From contig NZ_JMGA01000017.1 in NCBI RefSeq assembly GCF_000765145.1, positions 1 to 64,000 of the forward strand: 64,000 bases of DNA. The letters run 5' to 3'. A program made the translations under genes and the position numbers. Position 1 is the stretch's first letter; the number at the start of each line of letters is the position of its first letter. Of this stretch, positions 53,875-62,824 are shown one piece after another. The notes under the pieces were generated by a model that did not search any database, was not told the origin of the DNA, and saw nothing but the letters and a program-made list of their open reading frames with translations. The DNA is from Desulfosporosinus sp. HMP52. GTDB lineage: Bacteria > Bacillota > Desulfitobacteriia > Desulfitobacteriales > Desulfitobacteriaceae.

Positions 53875-55527
53875 TTAGTCTTGACTTGCAGCTGCGGCCT
53901 GCATTTTGGCCTTTTCTTCTTCTACTAATTGGCGACGAAGCACCTTCCCAACAATAGTTCTTGGCAATTCACTTCTGAACTCCACTAAGCGTGGAACTTT
54001 ATAGGCAGCCATCCTTGATCTACAGAAATCTACAAACTCCTCTGCTGTCGCTTCTACATCAGGTTTTAAGACTATATAAGCTTTGGGAGTCTCTCCACGA
54101 TATTTATCTGGAACACCTGCTACCACTACTTCCTTGACCTTTGGATGTTCGTAAAGAACCTCTTCAATGTCACGCGGATAAACGTTATAGCCCCCGGCGA
54201 TAATCATATCTTTTTTACGATCAATAATATAAAAATATCCATCCTCATCTTTTTTCGCGATATCCCCTGTATGAAGCCAACCGTCCCGCAATGTTTCAGC
54301 AGTCGCCTCCGGTTTTCCCCAATATCCTTTCATAACTTGTGGCCCTCGGATGCATAATTCCCCTATTTCCCCTGCAGGGAGTTCTTTTTCCCCTGTCTCT
54401 AAATCTACAATTTTAGAATCCGTGTCTGGGAATGGTATACCTATCGAACCGGCTCTGTTTGGTCGATCAAGAGGATTACTATGGGTTACAGGGGAAGCCT
54501 CAGAAAGTCCATATCCTTCAACTAAATTCCCCTCTCCATCCGTCAGTTTTGCAAACTTTTGAGCAACTTCCAAAGGCAGTGGAGCAGAACCGCTATTACA
54601 CACTTTAATTGCCGCTAAGCTTTCTTTATATTCTGAGATACGAGGGTGACTATTAATAGCCATATAGACAGTTGGTGCACCTGGAAAAAGGGTGGGTCTA
54701 TATTTATTAATTGTTTCCATAAAATGATTCAATTCAAAGCGGGGCAAAAGAATTTGAGTAGCAGCCGTGGCCACGGCGTAGTTTACACAGTTTGTCATTC
54801 CATAGACGTGAAACACAGGAAGAATTGTTAAAATACGTTCTTCTCCATACTTTAAATCAAGAGACCATGATATACTTTGAATTGTATTGCAGACTAGATT
54901 TTTATGAGTAAGCATAACCCCTTTGGATACTCCTGTTGTTCCACCTGTGTACTGTAGAACAGCTATGTCTTCTTCATGATCAATCAATACTTGGGGAGGA
55001 TTTGGTTCATACTTGGCAATTAACTCATCAAAGGATTGCAAATCCGGGGTTGATTTAACTGGAGCAAGAAAGTTAAAGCCAATAACATTCTTCAAGGAGG
55101 TGTTTTGGATAATATTCTTTACTCTAGGATACAACGGTTCAAAGACAATGATAGACGTTGCGCCGGCGTCATTCATTTGATACGCTATCTCACGCTCCAC
55201 ATACATAGGATTCGTTTGTACCACGATGGCCCCCAATTTGAGTAAAGCGAAGAAAGCAGTTTCCCATTGGGGACAATTCGGTCCCATCAGCCCAACTCGC
55301 TCACCTTTTACAATGCCCATGTCCGCCAAAGCTGTTGCAAATCGATTAACTTGATCGCCAAATTCTTTATAGGTAATCTCTCTTCCTTCAAAGATTATGG
55401 CTAGAGTATCAGGCATTTTCTCAACAGTTTCATCAAACATTTGCCCAAGAGTTTTTGCTGGATAGTCTAAGTTTGGGTTGACATAGGTAGGATAGCTTTG
55501 TAACCATGGCATCTCTTTAACTTGCAT
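53875..55527 (-). CDS. long-chain acyl-CoA ligase (AMP-forming), paralogue 2
   Basis: Activates fatty or related acids to acyl-CoA. The protein has 550 residues from the ATG at 55527 (GAGGAGG nine bases upstream), not the in-frame TTG six codons earlier that overlaps that site. Motifs are YTGGTTGVSKGVMLTH, YGLSEASP, HTGDIAKKDEDGYFYIIDRKKD, GGYNVYPRDIE and the catalytic lysine in TIVGKVLRRQL. It resembles FadD/LcfA more than ligase 1 does. A sigma-54 promoter and paired palindromes lie upstream. Confidence 0.9.
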   Translation of the reverse strand: MQVKEMPWLQSYPTYVNPNLDYPAKTLGQMFDETVEKMPDTLAIIFEGREITYKEFGDQVNRFATALADMGIVKGERVGLMGPNCPQWETAFFALLKLGAIVVQTNPMYVEREIAYQMNDAGATSIIVFEPLYPRVKNIIQNTSLKNVIGFNFLAPVKSTPDLQSFDELIAKYEPNPPQVLIDHEEDIAVLQYTGGTTGVSKGVMLTHKNLVCNTIQSISWSLDLKYGEERILTILPVFHVYGMTNCVNYAVATAATQILLPRFELNHFMETINKYRPTLFPGAPTVYMAINSHPRISEYKESLAAIKVCNSGSAPLPLEVAQKFAKLTDGEGNLVEGYGLSEASPVTHSNPLDRPNRAGSIGIPFPDTDSKIVDLETGEKELPAGEIGELCIRGPQVMKGYWGKPEATAETLRDGWLHTGDIAKKDEDGYFYIIDRKKDMIIAGGYNVYPRDIEEVLYEHPKVKEVVVAGVPDKYRGETPKAYIVLKPDVEATAEEFVDFCRSRMAAYKVPRLVEFRSELPRTIVGKVLRRQLVEEEKAKMQAAAASQD

Positions 55528-55638
55528 TCTGACGAACCTCCTCAATTTTCAATGATCCCTCTCGTAAACACGCACTATTTCAAACTTTTAGAATATCTCC
55601 TCTCTTCATAATATTCTGATAACTTATTCTATGGATAT

Positions 55639-55654
55639 AGCAATATTTATGCCA
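55639..55654 (-). promoter_or_regulatory. sigma-54 promoter upstream of ligase 2
   Basis: TGGCATAAATATTGCT on the minus strand matches the -24/-12 consensus with a single change (T for C at the end of the -24 box). GG and GC are 10 bases apart. It lies about 112 bp before the ligase start. Confidence 0.8.
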
Positions 55655-55717
55655 TCATATAAAGAGTTTTAAAAATGCCGATTTGTGCTACTCTTTACCA
55701 TAATTATGTATTACATA

Positions 55718-55777
55718 TGTATGTATACTATACACTTCATGTGATTAATTCGCTCCGATTTGTATGTAAAATATACA
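55718..55777. promoter_or_regulatory. paired activator sites upstream of ligase 2
   Basis: Two exact TGTAT-N7-ATACA palindromes (55718-55734 and 55761-55777) have centres 43 bp apart, about 80 and 120 bp upstream of the sigma-54 promoter. The spacing of about four helical turns places both on the same face of DNA. Confidence 0.7.
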
Positions 55778-55820
55778 AAACCATGCATTGATTAGATAAC
55801 ATAATCAACGCATGGTTTTT
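55778..55820 (-). terminator. terminator of the CoA-transferase/alcohol dehydrogenase unit
   Basis: AAAACCATGCGTTGATTAT and its near complement form a long stem with T-rich ends on the minus strand, about 155 bp after the dehydrogenase stop. Between 55821 and 55974 there is no recognisable gene. Confidence 0.8.
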
Positions 55821-55974
55821 AGTTCCCTTTTTATTCTTTTATTGACATAAACTACAGTTTTTACATGCTTATGCTAGTATGATTATTAGGAGTTCTTATA
55901 ACGTTCTGGGCAAGTACATGAGCATTTTAAGGGCAGGCACGGAATTTCGAATTATCTGTATATTATATATACAA

Positions 55975-57057
55975 TTATATGTTGGGACGCTCATAGGGAG
56001 TAATCAACCATTTGACACAGCCATCTTCATGATCTCCAAATATTTCATATCCCTTTTCCAGATCATTTAACGGGGCACGATGAGTTAGCATGAATTTGGT
56101 GTCAATTTTCCCTTCTTTAATCCACTCCAACATTTCCTCTAAACCTTCGCTCTTCTGAATCCCCATTTTCAATTGAATATTTCTGAGAATCATATCTAAT
56201 AAGGGCATAGGTACTAAGGGTTCACTAAATACTGCAATCGTAGATACTATTCCGCTCGGCCTTGTTGCCGCAACAGACATTGCCATGGTTTCTTCAAGTC
56301 CCGGAGTTTCAAGAACAACATCAACCCCTAACCCACCTGTTGCTTCCTGAATTTTCTTTACAACTTCATCCGTGTTTGGATTAAAGCCTAAATCAGCGAT
56401 ACCTTGGTTTAAGGCCATATCCACTCTGTTTTGCAGTATATCTACTGCTATTACCTGTTTTGCACCAAATACCTTTTTGGCTAATACACAGGCACTTAGT
56501 CCAACTGGCCCAACACCAATCACTGCAAGAGTTTGGCCCTCTTTAAAATCAGCATTTTTCAGTCCATACCACGCAGTTGCCAGCATATCGGGTAGTAGAA
56601 TAACATCTTCCTCAGTCAAGCCCTCCGGGATCTTAATCAGACCGTTCTTATGATGGGCATAAGGAATCTTGATATACTCAGCATGACAGCCTTCAAGTGG
56701 TCCACGACTGCCAAATACTCCGCCATTTTTGCACGCCACAATAATCCCCAGCTTACATGCTAAACACTTTCCACAGGCTACGCCGGGATTAACAATGCAC
56801 AAATCTCCAGGCTTAACATGGGTTATTTTCGATCCAACCTCAACAACTTCCAAACAACACTCGTGCCCCATAGTCTTAGGATAGTGAACATTTTGAAGTT
56901 CGCCTTTGACTGTATGAATATCACTAGTGCAGATTGCTCCCAAAGTTACTCTGCCGATTACATCATGTGGATCAGAAATCACGGGCATTGGAACATCTTT
57001 GAGGCTATATTTATCGGGCCCTTCATATACTAGTGCTTTCATAGTCTTTTGTTCCAT
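55975..57057 (-). CDS. zinc-dependent alcohol dehydrogenase
   Basis: This 360-residue medium-chain dehydrogenase has catalytic zinc block GHECCLEVVEVG, structural zinc cysteines in C-x2-C-x2-C-x7-C (CGKCLACKLGIIVAC) and NAD(P)-binding IGVGPVGLSA. It follows the CoA-transferase gene by 27 bp. With CoA-transferase and 4-hydroxybutyryl-CoA dehydratase nearby, it could interconvert succinate semialdehyde and 4-hydroxybutyrate or another hydroxy acid pair. Known 4-hydroxybutyrate dehydrogenases are often iron-type enzymes, so this role is inference. Confidence 0.88.
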   Translation of the reverse strand: MEQKTMKALVYEGPDKYSLKDVPMPVISDPHDVIGRVTLGAICTSDIHTVKGELQNVHYPKTMGHECCLEVVEVGSKITHVKPGDLCIVNPGVACGKCLACKLGIIVACKNGGVFGSRGPLEGCHAEYIKIPYAHHKNGLIKIPEGLTEEDVILLPDMLATAWYGLKNADFKEGQTLAVIGVGPVGLSACVLAKKVFGAKQVIAVDILQNRVDMALNQGIADLGFNPNTDEVVKKIQEATGGLGVDVVLETPGLEETMAMSVAATRPSGIVSTIAVFSEPLVPMPLLDMILRNIQLKMGIQKSEGLEEMLEWIKEGKIDTKFMLTHRAPLNDLEKGYEIFGDHEDGCVKWLITPYERPNI

Positions 57058-57084
57058 CAGCCCAGTCCTCCTATGGCATATTAT

Positions 57085-58428
57085 TTATCCTCGTTTATTG
57101 CTATTACGCCATAATTTTAGTTTGTCTGCTTCTTTTATAAGATCTTCACGGAAATCAGGGTGAGCTACACTGATCAATGCCTCTGCCCGCTGCCAGGTGA
57201 ATAAGCCCTTCAGGTTAACTATCCCATGTTCAGTAACCACATAATGGACAGCTGGACGAGTATCAGTAACAACAGCTCCATGTGCTAACAAAGGCTTAAT
57301 GCGAGAATGAACTTGTCCTTGCTTATCTGTAAAGGTTGAAGCCATACAGATGAAACTACGTCCGCCTTTAGAATGGTAAGCAGTTTCAACAAAGTCTAAT
57401 TGTCCACCAGATCCACTAATCATGCGAGGACCAACGGATTCTGAACAAACTTGACCAGTAAGATCAATCTCTAGGGAATTATTAATTGATACAACATTGT
57501 CATTTAAACTCGCAATCTTGCGGTCATTAGTATAATCTGCTGTATAACCTGCAACAGCAGGGTTATTATCAATAAAGTCATAGAGTTTTTGAGTTCCTAA
57601 GGCAAAGGTATAGACGATCCGTCCTGGATCAAGCTGCTTTTTCCTCCCGTTGAGTACACCAGCATCGACCATATCCACGAAAGCATCGCACAACATTTCC
57701 GTATGAGCACCGAGGTTTTTTAAATCAGATTTTGCTATTAACTGACCTAAGGCACTAGGCATAGCTCCAATTCCCAGTTGCAAACAGTCTCCATCTTTGA
57801 TTTCTTTGATAACATAATCTGCAATTTTCGCATCCACTTCGCATGGATCTTCTGAAGCGACCTGAGGCATACCGCAGTGACCTGCTTCAACAATATAATC
57901 AACTTCAGAAATATGAATAAAATGCCCATATCCCCCATGTCCAATAGGCATATCTTCATTGACCTCAACAATAATGATTTTAGCAACATCCATTGAAGCT
58001 CTGTAATGGGAAATAGTCGGTCCGAGATTAAAGTTACCATGCTTATCCATAGGAGCTACTTGAAGCATCAAAATGTCTACGGTCAAATTCTCACGAATGT
58101 AGCGCAAAATTTCTGAATATTTGAGGGGCATATAAAAGACACTCCCTGTTTGAGCCATATAACGGTCTGCAGCAGAGAAATGAGAACAGTTCCAGGTAAA
58201 GTGCTCACCATGTGGGTCAGCTTTAAACCAATCGTAGATCCTTGAAGATACTCCGCCGATAAGTTTAATGTCAAAAAGTTCAGGAGTACGTGCTGCCAGG
58301 GCCTTGTCCAAAACCGGTAAAACATTTGCAGCATACGAAGAACCAATCCAATCACCACTTTTTACTACACTAACGGCTTTCTCAGGGGAAACAAGCTTAC
58401 TTTGGTATTCCTTTAACCATTTAGACAT
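57085..58428 (-). CDS. acetyl-CoA hydrolase/4-hydroxybutyrate CoA-transferase family protein
   Basis: This 447-residue family I CoA-transferase has the glutamate of the HTEM motif (GAHTEMLCDAFVDM) expected to form the glutamyl-CoA intermediate, and GSGGQLDFVETAYHSKGGRSF near the C-terminus. The ATG at 58428 has GGAGGAGGAAGATAGCA in front; an in-frame start 21 codons upstream has no such site. In known pathways such enzymes move CoA from acetyl-CoA to 4-hydroxybutyrate, feeding AbfD. The repeat block and thiolase 2 lie upstream. Confidence 0.88.
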   Translation of the reverse strand: MSKWLKEYQSKLVSPEKAVSVVKSGDWIGSSYAANVLPVLDKALAARTPELFDIKLIGGVSSRIYDWFKADPHGEHFTWNCSHFSAADRYMAQTGSVFYMPLKYSEILRYIRENLTVDILMLQVAPMDKHGNFNLGPTISHYRASMDVAKIIIVEVNEDMPIGHGGYGHFIHISEVDYIVEAGHCGMPQVASEDPCEVDAKIADYVIKEIKDGDCLQLGIGAMPSALGQLIAKSDLKNLGAHTEMLCDAFVDMVDAGVLNGRKKQLDPGRIVYTFALGTQKLYDFIDNNPAVAGYTADYTNDRKIASLNDNVVSINNSLEIDLTGQVCSESVGPRMISGSGGQLDFVETAYHSKGGRSFICMASTFTDKQGQVHSRIKPLLAHGAVVTDTRPAVHYVVTEHGIVNLKGLFTWQRAEALISVAHPDFREDLIKEADKLKLWRNSNKRG

Positions 58429-58574
58429 TGCTATCTTCCTCCTCCATCTTTTGAGCCTACTCCCGTGGTATACCCTACAATTAACTAACAACAGGCACCG
58501 ACCCTCTGTCCCCGCCCCATCGACAAAAACTTAATGAGCCAGTCTATTTCTATATTAACACCCCAACGTTCCAA

Positions 58575-59262
58575 CCGTTCCCAGACCCCGTCGCCGGAAA
58601 CTAAGGGACCAATTGCCAAGTGAACACTTTAGTGGAGTTCGCGATACAGCGAGTGCCGATGCTGAAGGCCAATTGCGCCCAGGTTCACTCCCTCGAGCGA
58701 CCCAGAGGTTGGCGCAATTCCTTCTGCATCCAACGAGCCAGTGAACGTAACGTGTGTGAACGGGGCAATTTGACCCTTACTTTCACAAGACCCAATTTTG
58801 AACCCTTACTTTCACTCCCTCGTTCCCAGCCCAGTCGCCAGAAACTAAGGGGACAATTGCCAAGTGAACACTTTAGTGGAGTTCGCGATACAGCGAGTGC
58901 CGATGCTGAAGGCCAATTGCGCCCAGGTTCACTCCCTCGAGTGCCCCAGAGGTTGGCGCAATTCCTTCTGCATCTAACGAGCCAGCGAACGTAACGTGTG
59001 TGAACGGGGCAATTTGACCCTTACTTTTACTCCCTACGTTCCCAGCCCAGTCGCCAGAAACTAAGGGGACAATTGCCAAGTGAACACTTTAGTGAAGTTC
59101 ACGCTAAAGCGAGTGCCGATGCTGAAGGCCAATTGCGCCCAGGTTCACTCCCTCGAGCGACCCAGTGGTTGGCGCAATTCCTTCTGCATCCAACGAGCCA
59201 GTGAACGTAACGTGTGTGAACGGGGCAATTTGACCCTTACTTTCACAAGACCCACTTTCACA
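58575..59262. repeat. tandem repeat block B (three units of about 216-244 bp)
   Basis: The conserved TTGCGCCCAGGTTCACTCCCT occurs at 58673, 58917 and 59133, giving spacings of 244 and 216 bp. Each unit has the same inverted repeat as block A (GATGCTGAAGGCCAATTGCG / GGCGCAATTCCTTCTGCATC), GTGAACGTAACGTGTGTGAAC and CCCTTACTTTCAC. The block begins a few bases after the thiolase 2 stop, the same position as block A relative to thiolase 1. The 58429-58574 stretch has nothing else recognisable apart from a chance-like GGTATACC. Confidence 0.9.
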
Positions 59263-59267
59263 AGACC

Positions 59268-60425
59268 CTAAAGTAACTCGTAAACTCCTGCGGCTCCCAT
59301 ACCTCCACCGATACACATGGTTACCATACCATATTTCAGCTTCCTTTTCCTCATTTCAGATAATAAGGTTGCTGTGAGTTTAGCACCGGTACAACCGAGG
59401 GGATGCCCAAAGGCAATTGCTCCACCATTAACATTCACTTTTGCCGGGTCAATCTCCAGCGTCTTTAAGATCGCCAGCGACTGTGAGGCAAAAGCTTCGT
59501 TTAATTCAAATAAGTCAATTTGATCTAGCGTTAAACCGACTTGCTTCAGAACTTTAGGTATTGCTTTAATCGGTCCAATTCCCATAAGCTCCGGCTCTAC
59601 GCCAGCTACAGCGAATCCGCGCCAAATTGCGATAGGTTTAATACCTAAGGACAATGTTTTTCGTTCTGACATCATAAGAGTCATAGCAGCTCCATCACTA
59701 GTCTGGGACGAGTTTCCAGCCGTTACCGAACCGCCTGCCTTAAAGACCGGTCTCAATTTACTCAATGACTCAACAGTAGTCTCAGGACGGATTCCTTCAT
59801 CTTTATTGAACCATTTTTCTCCAGGTCCTCCCCAGGTTGGCAGAGGAACCGATACGATCTCATCATTAAAGCGTCCACTAGTTTGAGCGACCCAAGCTTT
59901 TTTATGGCTTGACGCAGCAAATTCATCTTGCTGTTCCCTGGTTATCTCATATTTTGCGGCTACATTCTCAGCTGTTATACCCATTGAAATATAGGCTTCC
60001 GGTGTGTTTATAATCACATATGGATTGGGTGCTGGTTTTGCTCCACCCATCGGAACCATGGACATGCTTTCAATTCCGCCACCGATCATAACATCTGCTT
60101 CACCCAAACGAATTCGATCCGCCGCCATAGAAATAGCCTGCAGTCCCGATGAGCAGAAACGATTGACAGTTACACCGCAGACATCAATTGGTAGCCCTGC
60201 GCGCAAAGCCATGATTTTAGCTACGTTCATTCCTTGTTCCCCTTCAGGGAAGGAACAACCGATTACACAGTCTTCAATATCTTGAGCATCAAGAGCAGGC
60301 ACATTTTTAAGGATGTCCTGAATAACATAAGCACCTAAATCATCGGGTCTGACTTGTGCCAAGGAACCTTTGCCGGACTTTCCAATAGCCGTCCGTTTGG
60401 CCTGAATTATATAGGCTTGTTGCAT
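59268..60425 (-). CDS. fadA: acetyl-CoA acyltransferase (thiolase), paralogue 2
   Basis: This 385-residue thiolase has [25 protein letters not shown] and [13 protein letters not shown] as its active-site blocks. It is the same length as, and very close to, the thiolase at 34628-35785, with differences scattered along the protein. The gene follows the second FadN-like gene by 11 bp, the same spacing as in the other copy. It is followed at once by repeat block B. Confidence 0.93.
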   Translation of the reverse strand: MQQAYIIQAKRTAIGKSGKGSLAQVRPDDLGAYVIQDILKNVPALDAQDIEDCVIGCSFPEGEQGMNVAKIMALRAGLPIDVCGVTVNRFCSSGLQAISMAADRIRLGEADVMIGGGIESMSMVPMGGAKPAPNPYVIINTPEAYISMGITAENVAAKYEITREQQDEFAASSHKKAWVAQTSGRFNDEIVSVPLPTWGGPGEKWFNKDEGIRPETTVESLSKLRPVFKAGGSVTAGNSSQTSDGAAMTLMMSERKTLSLGIKPIAIWRGFAVAGVEPELMGIGPIKAIPKVLKQVGLTLDQIDLFELNEAFASQSLAILKTLEIDPAKVNVNGGAIAFGHPLGCTGAKLTATLLSEMRKRKLKYGMVTMCIGGGMGAAGVYELL

Positions 60426-60436
60426 TCTTGTCCCCC

Positions 60437-62824
60437 CTAATTCCGTAATGGTTTGCCTTTAGTAAGCATGTGACGAATACGATCCTGGGTCTTAGGTTCG
60501 CCAAGCAAGCTCATAAAGACTTCGCGTTCAAGATCTAAAAGATATTGTTCTTCAACAAGTGTTCCTACAGGGAGATTTCCACCAGTTATGGCATACGCCA
60601 ATTTATTTGATAGATATTGATCATAATCAGATATGAAGTTTCCTTGACGCATTCCATACATGGCCATTTCTAATGTAGCGCGAACCCCCGAACCAGCTGT
60701 TTTATACTTTGTTGGCAGGTATGGCCGGAAATTTCTAGCTAGGTCAATTACTCGGGCTTTTGCATCCAAAATGATATGCTCAGGATTCATGCTATAGCGA
60801 TCGCTAGCTCGTAAGAAGCCGAGTTGTCGAGCTTTTTCAGCACTCGTGGATACTGCTGCAGTAGCAATCATTTCGAAGCGCTTAGCAAACAAGAAGTCAG
60901 GAGCTACTTGAACCCCGGGAAGGATTCCTTCCATTGCTCGAACCGCCATTTCCTTAGTTCCTCCGCCTGCAGGGATTAAGCCGACTCCAACTTCGACAAG
61001 ACCCATGTACAGCTCTGAAGAGGCTTGAATGGCCGTGGTATGCAAACAAATTTCAGCACCACCACCTAGTGTCATACCAAAGGGAGCAGCTACCACCGGT
61101 TTTTTAGAATATTTTAAGGCCATAGTAGCATTCTGCAAGTCGCGAACTCCTTGATCGAGAACCGCCCAGTTTCCTTTTTCAGCCTCTTGTCCTAAAAGTA
61201 CAAGGTTTGCACCAACGCAGAAGTTCTTTCCTTGGTTGCTGATAACCATCCCCTGATAATTCTTTTCTACTTCTGCCAAGGATTCATTGATCATGTTGAC
61301 AACGTCTTCGTTAATTGCGTTATTGGGTGAGTGGAATTCCAGGCAGGCAACCCCATCACCGAGGTCTACTAAGCTAGCTCCAGCATTACCAAGAATCTTC
61401 TTACCAGCTTTATGAGCTTGCTTCAAGGAGAAGGAGTATGGGCTAATGGTTTTTTTGTGATACTCTCCTGCATCAAAGAAAGCTTTTTCCCCTGTTTCAG
61501 TTTCTTGATAGAAACTATCCAATCCTTTTGCAAGCAACTCTTCCACAATAGCTGGTAAAGTGCCACCTTCTGAAACAATTCGATCAGCAGTGGCTTTGAC
61601 ACCTAGTGCATCCCATAATTCAAAAGGACCCATTTCCCAGTTATAACCCCAACGCATTGCTTCATCAATACAAGTGATGTCTTCTGCGATCTCTTTAGCA
61701 AGTTTTGCAGCATAAATAAGCGAAGGTTTCAATATGTTCCAAGCAAACTCTGAGCCGGCGTCATTGCCACTAACTAAGGTGCGTAATTTATTGGGTAACC
61801 CTTTAGCAGCTTTTGCTTTATCCAGGGAATCAAATTGTACTTTCTTTTGCGGCACATAGGTCATAGTATGTGGATCAAGCACCTCAACTACTTTACCTTT
61901 TGGTCCTTTAGACTTTTTGTAGAAGCCTTGTTTGGTTTTATCACCCAGCCAGCCATTAGCCAACATCTTGTGAATAAACTCAGGTAATACGAAGTCTTCT
62001 TTCTCATCAGGTACGCCTAGTGCAACGTTATTAGCTGTATGAATAAATGTGTCCAAACCAACCATGTCAATTGTACGGAACAAAGCGCTCTTAGGACGTC
62101 CCATGACAGGTCCAGTTAAGGCGTCTACTTCGTCAACCGTTAGGCCCATACGCAACATTTCTTTAATCATTACCGGTGAACCAAAGGAACCAATACGATT
62201 AGCGATAAAATTTGGGGTGTCCTTACACATAACTACACCTTTGCCCAAAACTCTCTCGCCATACTCTACCATAAAGGAAAGCACTTCTGGGTCAGTATTA
62301 GGTCCTGGAATAATCTCTAAAAGCTTCATATAACGAGGTGGATTGAAGAAGTGGGTTCCAAGGAAATATCTTGTAAAGTTTTCTGGTAATCCTTCAGTCA
62401 TCGCCTTAAGAGAGATACCTGATGTATTGGATGTTACAATCGTTCCAGGACGAACGTGCTCAGCAACTCTTTTAAATAGGTCGATTTTTATGTCTAGTCG
62501 TTCTACAACAACCTCTATAACCCAATCCACTTCTTTTAAACGTCCTAAATCATCACTTAAATTACCAACCTCGATCCTGTCCGCAAACTCCGGGACTAAA
62601 AATGGGGCTGGATTCATCTTTTTCATTGCTGCATTATTTTGTTCGGCGATACTATTTCTAACTTTACGATCCTCTAGTGTCAAGCCTGCCGCTTCATCTT
62701 TAGCAGATAATTTGGAAGGAACAATATCCAACAATATGCTTGGAATACCAGCGTTAGCTAAGTGTGCTGCAATGGTACTTCCCATTACGCCTGATCCCAG
62801 TACCGCTACTTTATGAATCTGCAT
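60437..62824 (-). CDS. fadN: 3-hydroxyacyl-CoA dehydrogenase/enoyl-CoA hydratase fusion, FadN type, paralogue 2
   Basis: A bifunctional beta-oxidation enzyme. The ATG at 62824 has GAGGAGG nine bases upstream and gives 795 residues, the same as paralogue 1; the ATG two codons earlier abuts that site. Dehydrogenase motifs are VAVLGSGVMGSTIAAHLANAG and FFNPPRYMKLLEII; hydratase motifs are NQGKNFCVGANLVL and GMTLGGGAEIC. The start overlaps the end of the TetR gene by 14 bases, so the two are coupled. Confidence 0.92.
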   Translation of the reverse strand: MQIHKVAVLGSGVMGSTIAAHLANAGIPSILLDIVPSKLSAKDEAAGLTLEDRKVRNSIAEQNNAAMKKMNPAPFLVPEFADRIEVGNLSDDLGRLKEVDWVIEVVVERLDIKIDLFKRVAEHVRPGTIVTSNTSGISLKAMTEGLPENFTRYFLGTHFFNPPRYMKLLEIIPGPNTDPEVLSFMVEYGERVLGKGVVMCKDTPNFIANRIGSFGSPVMIKEMLRMGLTVDEVDALTGPVMGRPKSALFRTIDMVGLDTFIHTANNVALGVPDEKEDFVLPEFIHKMLANGWLGDKTKQGFYKKSKGPKGKVVEVLDPHTMTYVPQKKVQFDSLDKAKAAKGLPNKLRTLVSGNDAGSEFAWNILKPSLIYAAKLAKEIAEDITCIDEAMRWGYNWEMGPFELWDALGVKATADRIVSEGGTLPAIVEELLAKGLDSFYQETETGEKAFFDAGEYHKKTISPYSFSLKQAHKAGKKILGNAGASLVDLGDGVACLEFHSPNNAINEDVVNMINESLAEVEKNYQGMVISNQGKNFCVGANLVLLGQEAEKGNWAVLDQGVRDLQNATMALKYSKKPVVAAPFGMTLGGGAEICLHTTAIQASSELYMGLVEVGVGLIPAGGGTKEMAVRAMEGILPGVQVAPDFLFAKRFEMIATAAVSTSAEKARQLGFLRASDRYSMNPEHIILDAKARVIDLARNFRPYLPTKYKTAGSGVRATLEMAMYGMRQGNFISDYDQYLSNKLAYAITGGNLPVGTLVEEQYLLDLEREVFMSLLGEPKTQDRIRHMLTKGKPLRN

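Noticed and set aside
55879-56070. Plus-strand open frame overlapping the end of the alcohol dehydrogenase gene
   Set aside because: It lies largely antisense to a well-supported gene, has no domain, and begins in an AT-rich intergenic stretch.
58467-58474. GGTATACC upstream of the CoA-transferase as a GntR operator
   Set aside because: It matches only the 8-bp core. The same core occurs by chance inside coding regions (mutY near 18030, ligase 2 near 54435), and the flanking TTT/AAA of the real sites is missing.
58620-58994. Open frame of 124 codons within repeat block B
   Set aside because: Same reason as for block A: repeated low-information peptide created by the repeat units, with no start signal.
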